A DNA stretch of 7,258 nt, taken from NCBI GenBank assembly GCA_037142435.1, contig JBAXAO010000054.1:1-7258 (forward strand). Direction: 5' to 3'. Made by a program: the position numbers and the translations under genes. A model generated the notes under the pieces. The model saw only the letters and a program-made list of their open reading frames with translations, ran no database searches and was not told the origin of the DNA. The DNA is from CAIMZW01 sp037142435. Its GTDB lineage: Bacteria > Actinomycetota > Actinomycetes > Nanopelagicales > Nanopelagicaceae. Shown here in pieces: positions 1-6,691 of this stretch (position 1 is its first letter; each line of letters begins with the position of its first letter).

Positions 1-77
1 AGAATGCCGATGAGAACAAGAACCATCAACATCTCTACTAACGAGAAGCCCTCATCCGCTCTAGCCGAGTTGGTCAT
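1..77 (-). CDS. Type IV pilin / prepilin-like protein, N-terminal fragment (runs off left edge)
   Basis: Only the first 25 codons are in the window. The product starts MTNSARADEG and continues FSLVEMLMVLVLIGI, a textbook class III (type IV prepilin) signal: short charged leader, cleavage after Gly10, Phe at +1, Glu at +5 and a hydrophobic helix. The prepilin peptidase (not seen here) would cleave and methylate it, and the helix would pack into the pilus core. The ATG overlaps the TGA of the preceding PilX-like gene as ATGA, so translation is probably coupled; no strong Shine-Dalgarno precedes it. Of the four prepilins here this is the only one with the canonical F at +1. It could be the major pilin or a FimU/GspH-like minor pilin; the missing C-terminal part would decide. 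Confidence 0.85.
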   Translation of the reverse strand, partial: MTNSARADEGFSLVEMLMVLVLIGI

Positions 78-1630
78 GAGCCGAGGCTGGTAATCGAGAA
101 GTGACTAGCTGGATTTAGTCCAGAATTGTCATCAGCGATGATTTCATGTTCAAAGACCGCTCCTGAAGCACATCGAAGTGTGATCTTCAAGTGGCGACCT
201 GTAACAGCAGGACCAGATTTAACTGGGAAGGCACAAGCTGTTGCGGCAGTGCACGAGAACTTCGCACCATTCGCAACAATGCCGCCATCAATTTCATGCT
301 GCTTATTTTTAGATTGATCGATCTGTACGCTTGAGCCGGATGCCAAAACGGTTCCGTAGATGTAAGTATTTCCACAGCTACCGGTCGAGGTTTTGCCCTT
401 TGCGTAGAAGAGCGGCGTAGTGCCAGTATGAAGCGCAGGGCAATTGGAACTGCTTCCATTAACCGCAGCACAAACGCTCTGATGGCTAGAATCAAGTGAG
501 ATGATTGCAATGCTTTGACCAACGGCAACGTGTGGTCCGCAAATCTTTACATCGCCATCATCATTTTCAAATGTTGCCGCTCCTCCGAATGCCAGTTGCG
601 TACCAGATACATCGGAGCTCGTCTTTGGCGAAGTAGCTGTTAGGCCACGCAAATAGGAGCAACCAGTTGGGTTGCCAGAGCTGTCAGTTGTAATCACAGC
701 ATCGGATGCCTCATTGTGAATTGAAATAGTCTCACTTGGGTCATCTTTGTCCTTTAGCACTTTCAGTACTTTGGTGCCTGTGAAATAAATTTCACCGTGG
801 CCTAAATCGATATCCTCATGATGATGCCAAGTCTTATTTTGAGAACAATCTTTGTCGGTGTAAGAACCATTGCTCTGATAAGTTCTGATAATCTCATAAG
901 AGAAAAGTTGATTCAGTTGATCGATAGCTTCATCATTGTAATTTCCGGATGGGATCTTTAGAGTGGCATCAAGCCCGACGCAGGTTGTCGGCAACACGGA
1001 ATTGATTGATCCGCCAGTGCCAGTTCCAGGGTTTGAAACGGGGAGAACAGGAACAACTGATTTCGTTGGAAGGTCAGAATTATTACCGCTTCCCTTTTCG
1101 GTGGTGCCAGTTACTCCTGGAATTGAGGCTCCATCGCTCGTCTCAACCTTTGGCACTTTTACAGTTCCGGTGGAAATCGTAATGTTACTGCTGCTACCAG
1201 TTGACTTTATTGGACTGTCAAAATCGTGTGACCCAGTTACCGTAATACCTTTATCCACGCCAGGGGTCGTGCCAGTATCCGGGCCGGTGGCTTCAACGGC
1301 ATGTGATGCCAATGGTTGGGTTCCACCAGTTACGGGAGTACAAATAACAGTCACACCATTAATGGTCGACGGCAGGCCACAGTTAGGTTGAGTTACCGGG
1401 GTATAGGCCGGGGATCCCAAAGTTGGATCATTCGTTAACTTCTCAAGGACAGTTGCAGTTGCCGCTGCGGCCTGACTGGAGTTGGAGGCTTGCATGTTTA
1501 ATCTTTGAATGCCGCTGGTGGAAGCTTGGCTCACAAGGAGAACAACTCCTAACCAGCCGCCTAAAACAGTGACGAAAATAAGAACGAGGGCCAGCGCGGA
1601 GCCGGAATCCTTCTTCATTCTCTTGCTCAT
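74..1630 (-). CDS. PilX/GspK-like large minor pilin, probable pilus-tip protein
   Basis: 518 aa. The N-terminus (MSKRMKKDSG, then SALALVLIFVTVLGG) is a prepilin-type leader and helix with likely cleavage after Gly10, but position +5 is Leu instead of Glu. Loss of Glu5 is known for GspK, which caps the pseudopilus tip. Residues 40-65 form an Ala/Ser/Gln-rich continuation of the helix. Residues 100-215 are rich in Thr, Ser, Gly and Pro. Residues 215-518 look beta-rich, with CGPHVAVGQSIAIISL (364-379), YGTVLASGSSVQI (425-437) and GGIVANGAKF (449-458). The layout resembles actinobacterial PilX N-terminal-domain pilus proteins as I recall them. There are 12 Cys (84, 97, 217, 262, 324, 364, 387, 397, 419, 460, 466, 487), suggesting disulfides outside the membrane, and a WHHHEDIDLGHGE stretch (268-280) that could bind metal. 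The start is supported by AAGGAG 6 nt upstream. It overlaps the W-like gene by ATGA. Its exact role is inferred from gene order and N-terminus. Confidence 0.8.
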   Translation of the reverse strand: MSKRMKKDSGSALALVLIFVTVLGGWLGVVLLVSQASTSGIQRLNMQASNSSQAAAATATVLEKLTNDPTLGSPAYTPVTQPNCGLPSTINGVTVICTPVTGGTQPLASHAVEATGPDTGTTPGVDKGITVTGSHDFDSPIKSTGSSSNITISTGTVKVPKVETSDGASIPGVTGTTEKGSGNNSDLPTKSVVPVLPVSNPGTGTGGSINSVLPTTCVGLDATLKIPSGNYNDEAIDQLNQLFSYEIIRTYQSNGSYTDKDCSQNKTWHHHEDIDLGHGEIYFTGTKVLKVLKDKDDPSETISIHNEASDAVITTDSSGNPTGCSYLRGLTATSPKTSSDVSGTQLAFGGAATFENDDGDVKICGPHVAVGQSIAIISLDSSHQSVCAAVNGSSSNCPALHTGTTPLFYAKGKTSTGSCGNTYIYGTVLASGSSVQIDQSKNKQHEIDGGIVANGAKFSCTAATACAFPVKSGPAVTGRHLKITLRCASGAVFEHEIIADDNSGLNPASHFSITSLGS

Positions 1631-2712
1631 GAGATGCTCCTTGCTGCTAGTACTACTTGGGATGTGTACGGGGTGGTGGCGCCAAACAATGTTGCTGGAA
1701 GAGTCAAAATCAAACCAGGGTTGGATGTTGCAGAATTTAAGAATTTATTAGCGGGACATGCAGAACTGACAAGCGCTCCAGAAGTAAATGAGGAGCACAT
1801 GATTGAGGTTGCCCAATCGGCAGAGCTGGAAGGCAGCGGGAGAGCACTGCGCAACAACTCTGATGTGGCGGAGCTGACTGCTTTTTGTGGAAATGGGCAC
1901 TGGATGCGCCAAAGTTCAGCGCTGGTGCCGTTCTTTCGCACTTCGTAGCCGACGAGGTTGTTGTAGATCAGGATTCCCACGTTTGTCATTGCACCAGTAG
2001 CGGTGTTTGAAAGCGTGAAAGTTTTGGCACTTGGGTCAACGGTCAAAACCTTTGCCCCAATCAAGTTATAGCCAGCTGGTAAAAGCCCGCTGACGGTAAC
2101 GGTTTGACCTGGAGCGAATTGCACCGGTCCAGTGAAGGTATAAGTAGCGATTGTGCCACTACCAGATACCGAGGTAATCGGAGCGCTAGCTTGTTTGCTT
2201 AATGAAACTAGCGGCCGAACATTTGTAAATGAGGTATCAGTAGTCTGATCCCAGGTGGAACACTGTGTAAATAGGGCGCCCGTTGTTGTAACAGCGCCGG
2301 TGGTTGCGTTTGCAACCGTAAAAGTTGTCGCAGTTGGTGCCGTGAGAACCACCGAATTAGATAAGTTGTAGCCAGCAGGAACCATGCCTGTGATCGAAAT
2401 AAATTGACCCACTGCTACCGAATTGCTACCACTGTAAGTGTACGTAACAATTGATCCATCCCCGGAGGCTGCAGATACAGCATCATTGTTTGCAGCGGAG
2501 GGAACCAAAAAGCCATTAGATTCTTCGACATCGCTAGAAAAACTTGAGTTAACATTTGCAGTACCAGAGCCAGTAACTGAGATTTTCTGATTCTTTTGCA
2601 CCGAACTAACGCTCGAGGCAAAAGTATGTGTGACCCCCAGCGCCAATACAAAGGTAATGAACAACACCAAAATAACCTCAACTGCCGTAATTCCGTCATC
2701 AACGATTCTCAT
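1627..2712 (-). CDS. PilW/GspJ-like minor pilin with two inserted beta-rich modules
   Basis: 361 aa. The N-terminus MRIVDDG followed by ITAVEVILVLFITFVLALG is a short prepilin leader with cleavage after Gly7, Ile at +1, Glu at +5 and one hydrophobic helix. The rest should be outside the membrane. Residues about 44-77 and 150-177, then 250-272 (LVGYEVRKNGTSAELWRIQC), look like an ordinary short W/J-type pilin body. Two copies of a module of about 70 residues sit between these parts, at 78-149 and 178-250, each with a TYTY/TYTF strand, a PAGYNL motif and an FTxxxxxTGA ending. Cysteines are at 151, 272, 306 and 319. The start codon directly abuts the stop of the V-like gene (TAAATG), so translation is likely coupled; GGTGG about 11 nt upstream is at best a weak ribosome-binding site. 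The second-of-three position in a V-W-X (I-J-K) order supports the assignment. No enzymatic motif is seen. Confidence 0.8.
   Translation of the reverse strand: MRIVDDGITAVEVILVLFITFVLALGVTHTFASSVSSVQKNQKISVTGSGTANVNSSFSSDVEESNGFLVPSAANNDAVSAASGDGSIVTYTYSGSNSVAVGQFISITGMVPAGYNLSNSVVLTAPTATTFTVANATTGAVTTTGALFTQCSTWDQTTDTSFTNVRPLVSLSKQASAPITSVSGSGTIATYTFTGPVQFAPGQTVTVSGLLPAGYNLIGAKVLTVDPSAKTFTLSNTATGAMTNVGILIYNNLVGYEVRKNGTSAELWRIQCPFPQKAVSSATSELLRSALPLPSSSADWATSIMCSSFTSGALVSSACPANKFLNSATSNPGLILTLPATLFGATTPYTSQVVLAARSIS
1637..1642 (-). promoter_or_regulatory. Ribosome-binding site of the PilX-like gene
   Basis: On the minus strand AAGGAG lies 6 nt before the ATG at 1630. It sits inside the end of the W-like gene and gives the PilX-like gene its own initiation signal in addition to the ATGA stop/start overlap. 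Among the operon's internal junctions this is the clearest Shine-Dalgarno. Confidence 0.7.
1963..2181 (-). repeat. Beta-rich module, copy 3 (residues 178-250 of the W-like pilin)
   Basis: Protein-level repeat. It contains SGTIATYTF, then GQTVTVSGLLPAGYNL, then KTFTLSNTATGA, matching the other two modules motif for motif. It lies directly upstream of the LVGYEVRKNG...LWRIQC segment, which would otherwise follow the LVSLSKQ segment. Identity between copies is partial at protein level and low at DNA level, so this is not a recent duplication. Confidence 0.75.
2266..2481 (-). repeat. Beta-rich module, copy 2 (residues 78-149 of the W-like pilin)
   Basis: Protein-level repeat. It contains DGSIVTYTYSG, then GQFISITGMVPAGYNL, then TTFTVANATTGA. 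The next residue group after the module is QCSTWDQ, the resumption of the pilin body. Residue pattern suggests alternating strands of a small beta-sandwich or beta-barrel; the fold is inferred. Confidence 0.75.
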
Positions 2713-3624
2713 TTAGATCGCCACCGCAATCGTCTGAGTATATTTTCGAGTGCCGATCGAGGTGCTGATGATAATTTGTTGAACGTTGACATTCTTGGTT
2801 AACCCGGCAAGTCCGCCAGAACCATATGCCCCAGTTGCTGTGCTGGCGATAGTGAACTGTGTAGCGGTCGCAGAAATGATTGTTGCCGAAACTAAATTGA
2901 ATGCCGCAGGAGTAACACCCGAAATTGTTACGATATTCCCCGCCGCAAACGCTGAAGCGGCTGAGTACGTATAAGTAATTAGCGATCCAGATGCAACGGC
3001 TCCTGTAATAGTTGCTTTGGGCACGGTCTGACAAGCCACCCAAGCTGCACCGCTGGCGTCATTTACCTGAACTGAAATTGTAACGATGGTTAAGGTCAAG
3101 TCTTGAGTAACCGAGGTACCACCACTGGTTAGGGTAAATTTGTAAGACTTTGAACTTTCAGCGGTGGGAGTTCCAGAAATTACACCACCTGATGAAAGCG
3201 TTAGTCCGCCTGGAAGTGCTGGCGAAACCGACCACAAGAAATTGGTACCAACTCCGGTTGCTGCCAAGGTTGCCGAATACGGGTAAGTGAGGCCGGAAGA
3301 TGGGGCTTGGCCCAGTGGTAGCGAATTAGTAGTAATAGCCAACCCAGTCGAAGAAGCGTTTGTCGCTTGAAGAGCTGTAGTGGAAAGGGCATACGGCTGG
3401 GGCGCCGTTGGCGAACAAGCCTGAAATGGTTGCAAACGAATCTGCTCGGCTGCAGAACTCAGATTGGCCATTGTTAAACCGGCCGAGTTGATCTTGTCTG
3501 CGATAGGACGCGAAGCAATGATAGCGCCAACAATCGTCAAACCCAGTAAACCCATGATGACAGCGGCCACGATAACTTCCACCAGGGTTTCCCCGCTATC
3601 GGCGCGCTTTAGTTTAGGTGTCAT
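2713..3624 (-). CDS. PilV/GspI-like minor pilin with Ig-like domain and beta-rich module
   Basis: 303 aa. The leader MTPKLKRADSG is followed by ETLVEVIVAAVIMGLLGLTIVGA: cleavage after Gly11, Glu at +1 (instead of Phe), Glu at +5, then the pilin helix. From general recall, actinobacterial V-like pilins often have this GE(S/T)LVE form. Residues about 101-183 resemble a putative Ig (He_PIG-type) domain, with YSATL, FLWSVSPALPGGLTLSSGG and VISGTPTAESSKSYKFTLT. Residues about 203-274 are the first of three related beta-rich modules. The pieces between them (C70 region; VNDASGAAWVACQ at 187-199; NVQQIIISTSIGTRKYTQTIAV at 280-301) look like a normal short pilin body interrupted by the two domains. 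Cys70 and Cys198 could form a disulfide. The ATG lies 2 nt after the pilC stop; AAGG 7 nt upstream is a partial ribosome-binding site. A role in pilus priming or adhesion is inferred. Confidence 0.82.
   Translation of the reverse strand: MTPKLKRADSGETLVEVIVAAVIMGLLGLTIVGAIIASRPIADKINSAGLTMANLSSAAEQIRLQPFQACSPTAPQPYALSTTALQATNASSTGLAITTNSLPLGQAPSSGLTYPYSATLAATGVGTNFLWSVSPALPGGLTLSSGGVISGTPTAESSKSYKFTLTSGGTSVTQDLTLTIVTISVQVNDASGAAWVACQTVPKATITGAVASGSLITYTYSAASAFAAGNIVTISGVTPAAFNLVSATIISATATQFTIASTATGAYGSGGLAGLTKNVNVQQIIISTSIGTRKYTQTIAVAI
2803..3018 (-). repeat. Beta-rich module, copy 1 (residues 203-274 of the V-like pilin)
   Basis: Protein-level repeat. It contains SGSLITYTYSA, then GNIVTISGVTPAAFNL, then TQFTIASTATGA. 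The same order of motifs recurs twice in the next gene. Similar short repeats are familiar from large surface proteins and phage tail proteins, by recall only. Confidence 0.75.
3076..3324 (-). other. Putative Ig (He_PIG-like) domain within the V-like pilin
   Basis: Residues about 101-183 carry the recognisable He_PIG pattern: a YSATL strand, a W-S-V core strand, LPGGLTLSSGG, the GVISGTPT turn and a final strand ending in VTQDLTLTI. This family is common in extracellular and adhesive proteins. Only one copy is present. Boundaries are approximate. Confidence 0.7.
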
Positions 3625-3626
3625 GG

Positions 3627-4931
3627 CTAGGCCTTGACTCCGTTGTAAATGCCGTACATAGCCGAAACTAAAGCTACTGCGACAAAGCCAACGCCACCGC
3701 CAATGAATAATAATGTTGCTGGCTCCAACAAGGCGGTGAAGTTCTTCATTCGATGATCAAGTTCATCCGAATAAAAACTTGCTGCTTGTTGAAGTTGAGA
3801 TTGCAATTGTCCTGACTCTTCGCCAATGCGAAGAATTTGAATTGCTGCAATTGGGAAGATCTTGTATTCCGAAAGCGGTTCAGCTAAACCTTCACCGTTT
3901 AGTACTCGAGTTCGAGTGCCCGCGATAGCGCGTTGAAAAACCAAGTTTCCGGTTGCCTTACCTGCAAGTTCGAGCGCGTCTGGCAATGGAACTTGGGTCT
4001 TGACCAAAGTCGCCAGAACTCGACAGAATCGTTCGAGCGAAACTAGCCGGGCTAACCCGCCGAAGATTGGCATTACCAGCAAAAAGCGATCAACGTAGTA
4101 GCGCGTCGTCTGATTTCGCATTGCGCTTACCAGACCGATAATACTTAACGCGATTCCGCCACCCAGAGCCCACCAATAGGTAGAAACGAAGTGCGTAGTG
4201 TTCAACAACATTCTGGTTGTTAATGGCAGCTGCACTTTAAGTGAATCAAAGAAGATTTGAAAACGCGGCAGAACAACGAGAGAAAGCACCGTTACTGCCA
4301 CCAAGGTCAGCACGAGCAAGACCACTGGATAAATCATTGCCGAGCGAACCGCACGCCTTGATCGCAGGTCGCGTTCCAAATAGGTATTCAGCGTGACTAG
4401 GGCTTCAACCAAATCGCCGCTGCGTTCTGCTGCACCCAAAATCGTTGGATAGTAGGCTGGAAAAACATGGGGGTGACGAGAAACCGATTCGCTAAGAGTG
4501 GCGCCGCCTTCGATATCTTGGACCAGCTCTTCCAGAATCAACTGCATTTTCTTGTGCTCGGTAGTCTTTGCCAAAATTGCAATTCCACGTGCTGCAGTGA
4601 TTCCGGCCTGCGAGAAAGAAGCCAGTTGTCGAGTAGCCTGCATCAACGTTTCTAGCGGTACCGTTTTTCCAAATTCCATTTTGTACCACGGCTTATAAAC
4701 CTTGATTTGTAGCTCTAAGAGACCTTCATGCAAGAGCCCAAACTGGGCTTCACCCCAAGTTGCTGCCTTTACGGTGCCATTCTTTTTAATGCCATTTGGA
4801 AGGACGCCAGAATATTTATAGGAGTTAATTACGCGCTTTTTTACTGCACTCTTTTTTGACTTCTTGCCCTTCGATTTTTCATCGAATTGCGGTGGAAGCG
4901 ACGGCTCTTGTTCGATCAATGTTTCACTCAC
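3627..4931 (-). CDS. pilC: Type IV pilus inner-membrane platform protein PilC (GspF family)
   Basis: 434 aa, close to the family's usual length of about 400. PilC/GspF couples the assembly ATPase to pilin insertion in the cytoplasmic membrane. Two GspF-type helical cytoplasmic domains are visible, at about residues 92-215 (start PLETLMQATRQLASFSQAG; AAERSGDLVEAL) and 297-420 (VSLERFCRVLATLVKTQVPL; RIGEESGQL). Membrane segments fall near 199-222, 253-270 and 403-427. The first 35 residues are a charged, Lys/Ser-rich tail (KSKGKKSKKSAVKKR), probably disordered. The start is GTG at 4931, overlapping the end of pilB by 8 nt; an in-frame TAA four codons upstream leaves no earlier option. No clear Shine-Dalgarno precedes it, so translation is probably coupled to pilB. 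GspF of a type II secretion system is the alternative name, but the following pilin set fits pili at least as well. Confidence 0.93.
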   Translation of the reverse strand: MSETLIEQEPSLPPQFDEKSKGKKSKKSAVKKRVINSYKYSGVLPNGIKKNGTVKAATWGEAQFGLLHEGLLELQIKVYKPWYKMEFGKTVPLETLMQATRQLASFSQAGITAARGIAILAKTTEHKKMQLILEELVQDIEGGATLSESVSRHPHVFPAYYPTILGAAERSGDLVEALVTLNTYLERDLRSRRAVRSAMIYPVVLLVLTLVAVTVLSLVVLPRFQIFFDSLKVQLPLTTRMLLNTTHFVSTYWWALGGGIALSIIGLVSAMRNQTTRYYVDRFLLVMPIFGGLARLVSLERFCRVLATLVKTQVPLPDALELAGKATGNLVFQRAIAGTRTRVLNGEGLAEPLSEYKIFPIAAIQILRIGEESGQLQSQLQQAASFYSDELDHRMKNFTALLEPATLLFIGGGVGFVAVALVSAMYGIYNGVKA

Positions 4932-6489
4932 TGGACACCATTAACGTTAGGGCTTCATCTAGCGTTGTGATGCCTTCTGATGCGAGTCGGATTGCTTCGT
5001 GATCCATTGTCGTCATACCTGATTCAGCTGCGTACTTGCGGAACTCATTTGGTTCTGGCCGAGAAACAATCAAATCGCTTAGCGCCTCAGTCATCTCCAA
5101 AACTTGATAGGTAGCAATACGGTCGCGGAAACCGGAGCCGCCACATAGGGTGCAACCCACGCCGCGGGCCAGCTTGGTATTAGTAAAACCATAGAACTCG
5201 AGGGTGCGAATCTCCTCGTGAGAGGCGTCATAAGCCACGGCACAGAATCGGCAATTTCGGCGAATCAAGCGCTGCGAAATAACACCGCGAAGTGAAGATG
5301 CGACCAAGTGTGGCTCGATATCCATCTGCAACAAGCGATAAACGGCGCCAACTGAATCCGTTGCGTGAATCGAGCTGAAGACCAAGTGACCGGTTAGCGC
5401 TGCTTGAACCGAGATTCGAGCCGTCTCGGCATCACGGGTTTCACCAACCAAAATAATGTCTGGGTCTTGGCGCAGAACTGCTCGAAGTTGAACTGCGAAA
5501 CCAGCGTTGGTCGAGTCGATAATTGGAATTTGGGTGATACCCGGAACAACGTACTCAACGGGATCTTCAATCGTTACAACATTCTTCCAATCAACTGATA
5601 CGGCCTTGATGCCGCTATGCAGCGTTGTGGTCTTTCCGCTTCCGGTAGGGCCGGCAACCAATATCAGACCATTAGTAGATCGAATCATGTGGGAGAAGAG
5701 TTCCAATTGCTTGCCGCTCATACCCAGCATTTCCAATGAGACCGATTGCTTTCGAGCGTCATGTAAACGTAGAACCAACTTTTCTCCGTGCACGGTAGTA
5801 ACCGAGGCAACGCGAATATCAATATGGCGATCCCCAACATTTGTGGAGAACTGCCCATCTTGGGGACGGCGACGTTCAACAATATTCATCTGGGATAACA
5901 CCTTGATGCGACTGTTTACCGCAGGCGCCATTCGCGCCGGCAAAGCAACCAGTAAACGAAGTCGACCATCAATACGCACGCGGACCAACAAATTATCTTT
6001 ATATGGCTCGAAGTGAATATCACTGGCGCGCTCTAATACTGCTCGTTCAACTATTTGCTGCACCAAATTCGAAATCGGCGCCTCACCGACTTCAGTTGCA
6101 GAAATGTAGAAAAGCTGATCGCGCGATTTTGCCACGCTCTCAGTGAGTGAAATAGCCTCTCGTATTTCATGAATCGTCGCTGGCTTCAATTTCACGCGAA
6201 GCGATACGGATGCGGCATACTCCCGGATTGCTGGCCAGCTCTCCTTGGGGGCGCCAATAACTAATGTGTCTCCATCCCAACGCAAACCCAAACAATCCAA
6301 TTGATGAACTAAATCCATCGGCAGCGCTTCGTGCGCAGAGATAAATGAATCGGTAGAGATTGTTTTAGCTAAATAAGTTTTATCTAGTTCACCGTCGATT
6401 ACTTCAGGAATCTCGGGATGCAGTTGATGAACGGTTGCAGACGCGCGCTCATTAGGCGCGTTGGGCTCGACTAAATCGATAATCGCCAT
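4924..6489 (-). CDS. pilB: Type IV pilus assembly ATPase PilB (GspE family)
   Basis: 521 aa from the chosen ATG. This cytoplasmic hexameric ATPase powers pilus extension. Residues about 50-115 look like a degenerate MshEN/T2SSE N-terminal domain (LGLRWDGDTLVIGAPKE). The catalytic part holds SDIHFEPYKDNLLVRVRIDG (156-175), the Walker A GPTGSGKTTT (280-289), the Asp box VTIEDPVEY (305-313), the Walker B region DPDIILVGETRD (342-353) and the His box TGHLVFSSIHATD (366-378). Four cysteines in two CxxC pairs (413/416 and 446/449) form the zinc site typical of assembly ATPases and absent from the retraction ATPase PilT. An in-frame ATG at 6537 would add 16 residues, but AAAGGAGG sits 7 nt before the ATG at 6489, so that start is preferred. 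It is the first gene of the operon. All catalytic motifs are intact. GspE is the alternative name. Confidence 0.95.
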   Translation of the reverse strand: MAIIDLVEPNAPNERASATVHQLHPEIPEVIDGELDKTYLAKTISTDSFISAHEALPMDLVHQLDCLGLRWDGDTLVIGAPKESWPAIREYAASVSLRVKLKPATIHEIREAISLTESVAKSRDQLFYISATEVGEAPISNLVQQIVERAVLERASDIHFEPYKDNLLVRVRIDGRLRLLVALPARMAPAVNSRIKVLSQMNIVERRRPQDGQFSTNVGDRHIDIRVASVTTVHGEKLVLRLHDARKQSVSLEMLGMSGKQLELFSHMIRSTNGLILVAGPTGSGKTTTLHSGIKAVSVDWKNVVTIEDPVEYVVPGITQIPIIDSTNAGFAVQLRAVLRQDPDIILVGETRDAETARISVQAALTGHLVFSSIHATDSVGAVYRLLQMDIEPHLVASSLRGVISQRLIRRNCRFCAVAYDASHEEIRTLEFYGFTNTKLARGVGCTLCGGSGFRDRIATYQVLEMTEALSDLIVSRPEPNEFRKYAAESGMTTMDHEAIRLASEGITTLDEALTLMVSSE

Positions 6490-6496
6490 TGCACTC

Positions 6497-6504
6497 CCTC
6501 CTTT
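6497..6504 (-). promoter_or_regulatory. Ribosome-binding site that fixes the pilB start
   Basis: Minus-strand AAAGGAGG is a near-perfect Shine-Dalgarno with AGGAGG ending 7 nt before the ATG at 6489. The upstream in-frame ATGs at 6510 and 6537 have no comparable signal; the one at 6510 would place this site inside its coding region. Confidence 0.85.
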
Positions 6505-6537
6505 ACTCATCAGTAGGTCTGAAATAACTGGTGGCAC

Positions 6538-6558
6538 TCAGCAACGCTCTGTTGCTGA
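6538..6558 (-). other. Perfect 8-bp inverted repeat in the pilB leader
   Basis: TCAGCAAC and GTTGCTGA are exact reverse complements separated by 5 bases. The element lies 48 bp upstream of the pilB ATG, probably within the 5' untranslated leader. No T-run follows on either strand, so it is not an intrinsic terminator. It could be a leader hairpin (mRNA stability, protein or ligand binding) or a dyad operator. Function is unknown. Confidence 0.5.
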
Positions 6559-6614
6559 ACCGAACTTCTTAACTATGAAGTGCGACATTAAGGTTTTTAC
6601 TTTAACCGATGCAA

Positions 6615-6642
6615 ATAATCTTTACTAGTTCGCAAAGGTAAA
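6615..6642 (-). promoter_or_regulatory. Weak candidate promoter for the pil operon
   Basis: On the minus strand TTTACC (6642-6637) and GATTAT (6620-6615) are spaced by 16 bp and match 4 of 6 positions each of the -35 and -10 consensus. This would give a leader of about 120 nt containing the 6538-6558 hairpin. The match is modest in an AT-rich region and other placements are possible. Confidence 0.22.
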
Positions 6643-6676
6643 ATGATTGTTACTTACGCGTGTTATTTGCACTTTG

Positions 6677-6685
6677 TGATTTAAT
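6677..6685 (+). promoter_or_regulatory. Candidate extended -10 promoter for the CoA-binding protein gene
   Basis: TGATTTAAT fits the extended -10 form TGn followed by a hexamer with 5 of 6 matches to TATAAT. No good -35 is seen at the usual distance, which extended -10 promoters tolerate. Transcription would start near 6692, giving a leader of about 55 nt. Confidence 0.38.
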
Positions 6686-6691
6686 TGCGAG

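Noticed and set aside
963..1391. Plus-strand open frame of 142 codons opposite the PilX-like gene
   Set aside because: It is antisense to a Thr/Ser/Gly/Pro-rich coding stretch, which commonly creates open antisense frames; no ribosome-binding site or recognisable domain.
1963..3018. Recent DNA duplication as the origin of the three beta modules
   Set aside because: Similarity is clear only at protein level; the nucleotide sequences differ throughout, so a recent tandem duplication is unlikely.
5507..6016. Plus-strand open frame of 169 codons opposite pilB
   Set aside because: Lies wholly antisense to the most conserved part of the ATPase and shows no coherent protein features.
6490..6537. 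N-terminal extension of PilB starting at the ATG at 6537
   Set aside because: The strong AAAGGAGG lies within this extension and is ideally spaced to the ATG at 6489; the extension has no ribosome-binding site of its own.
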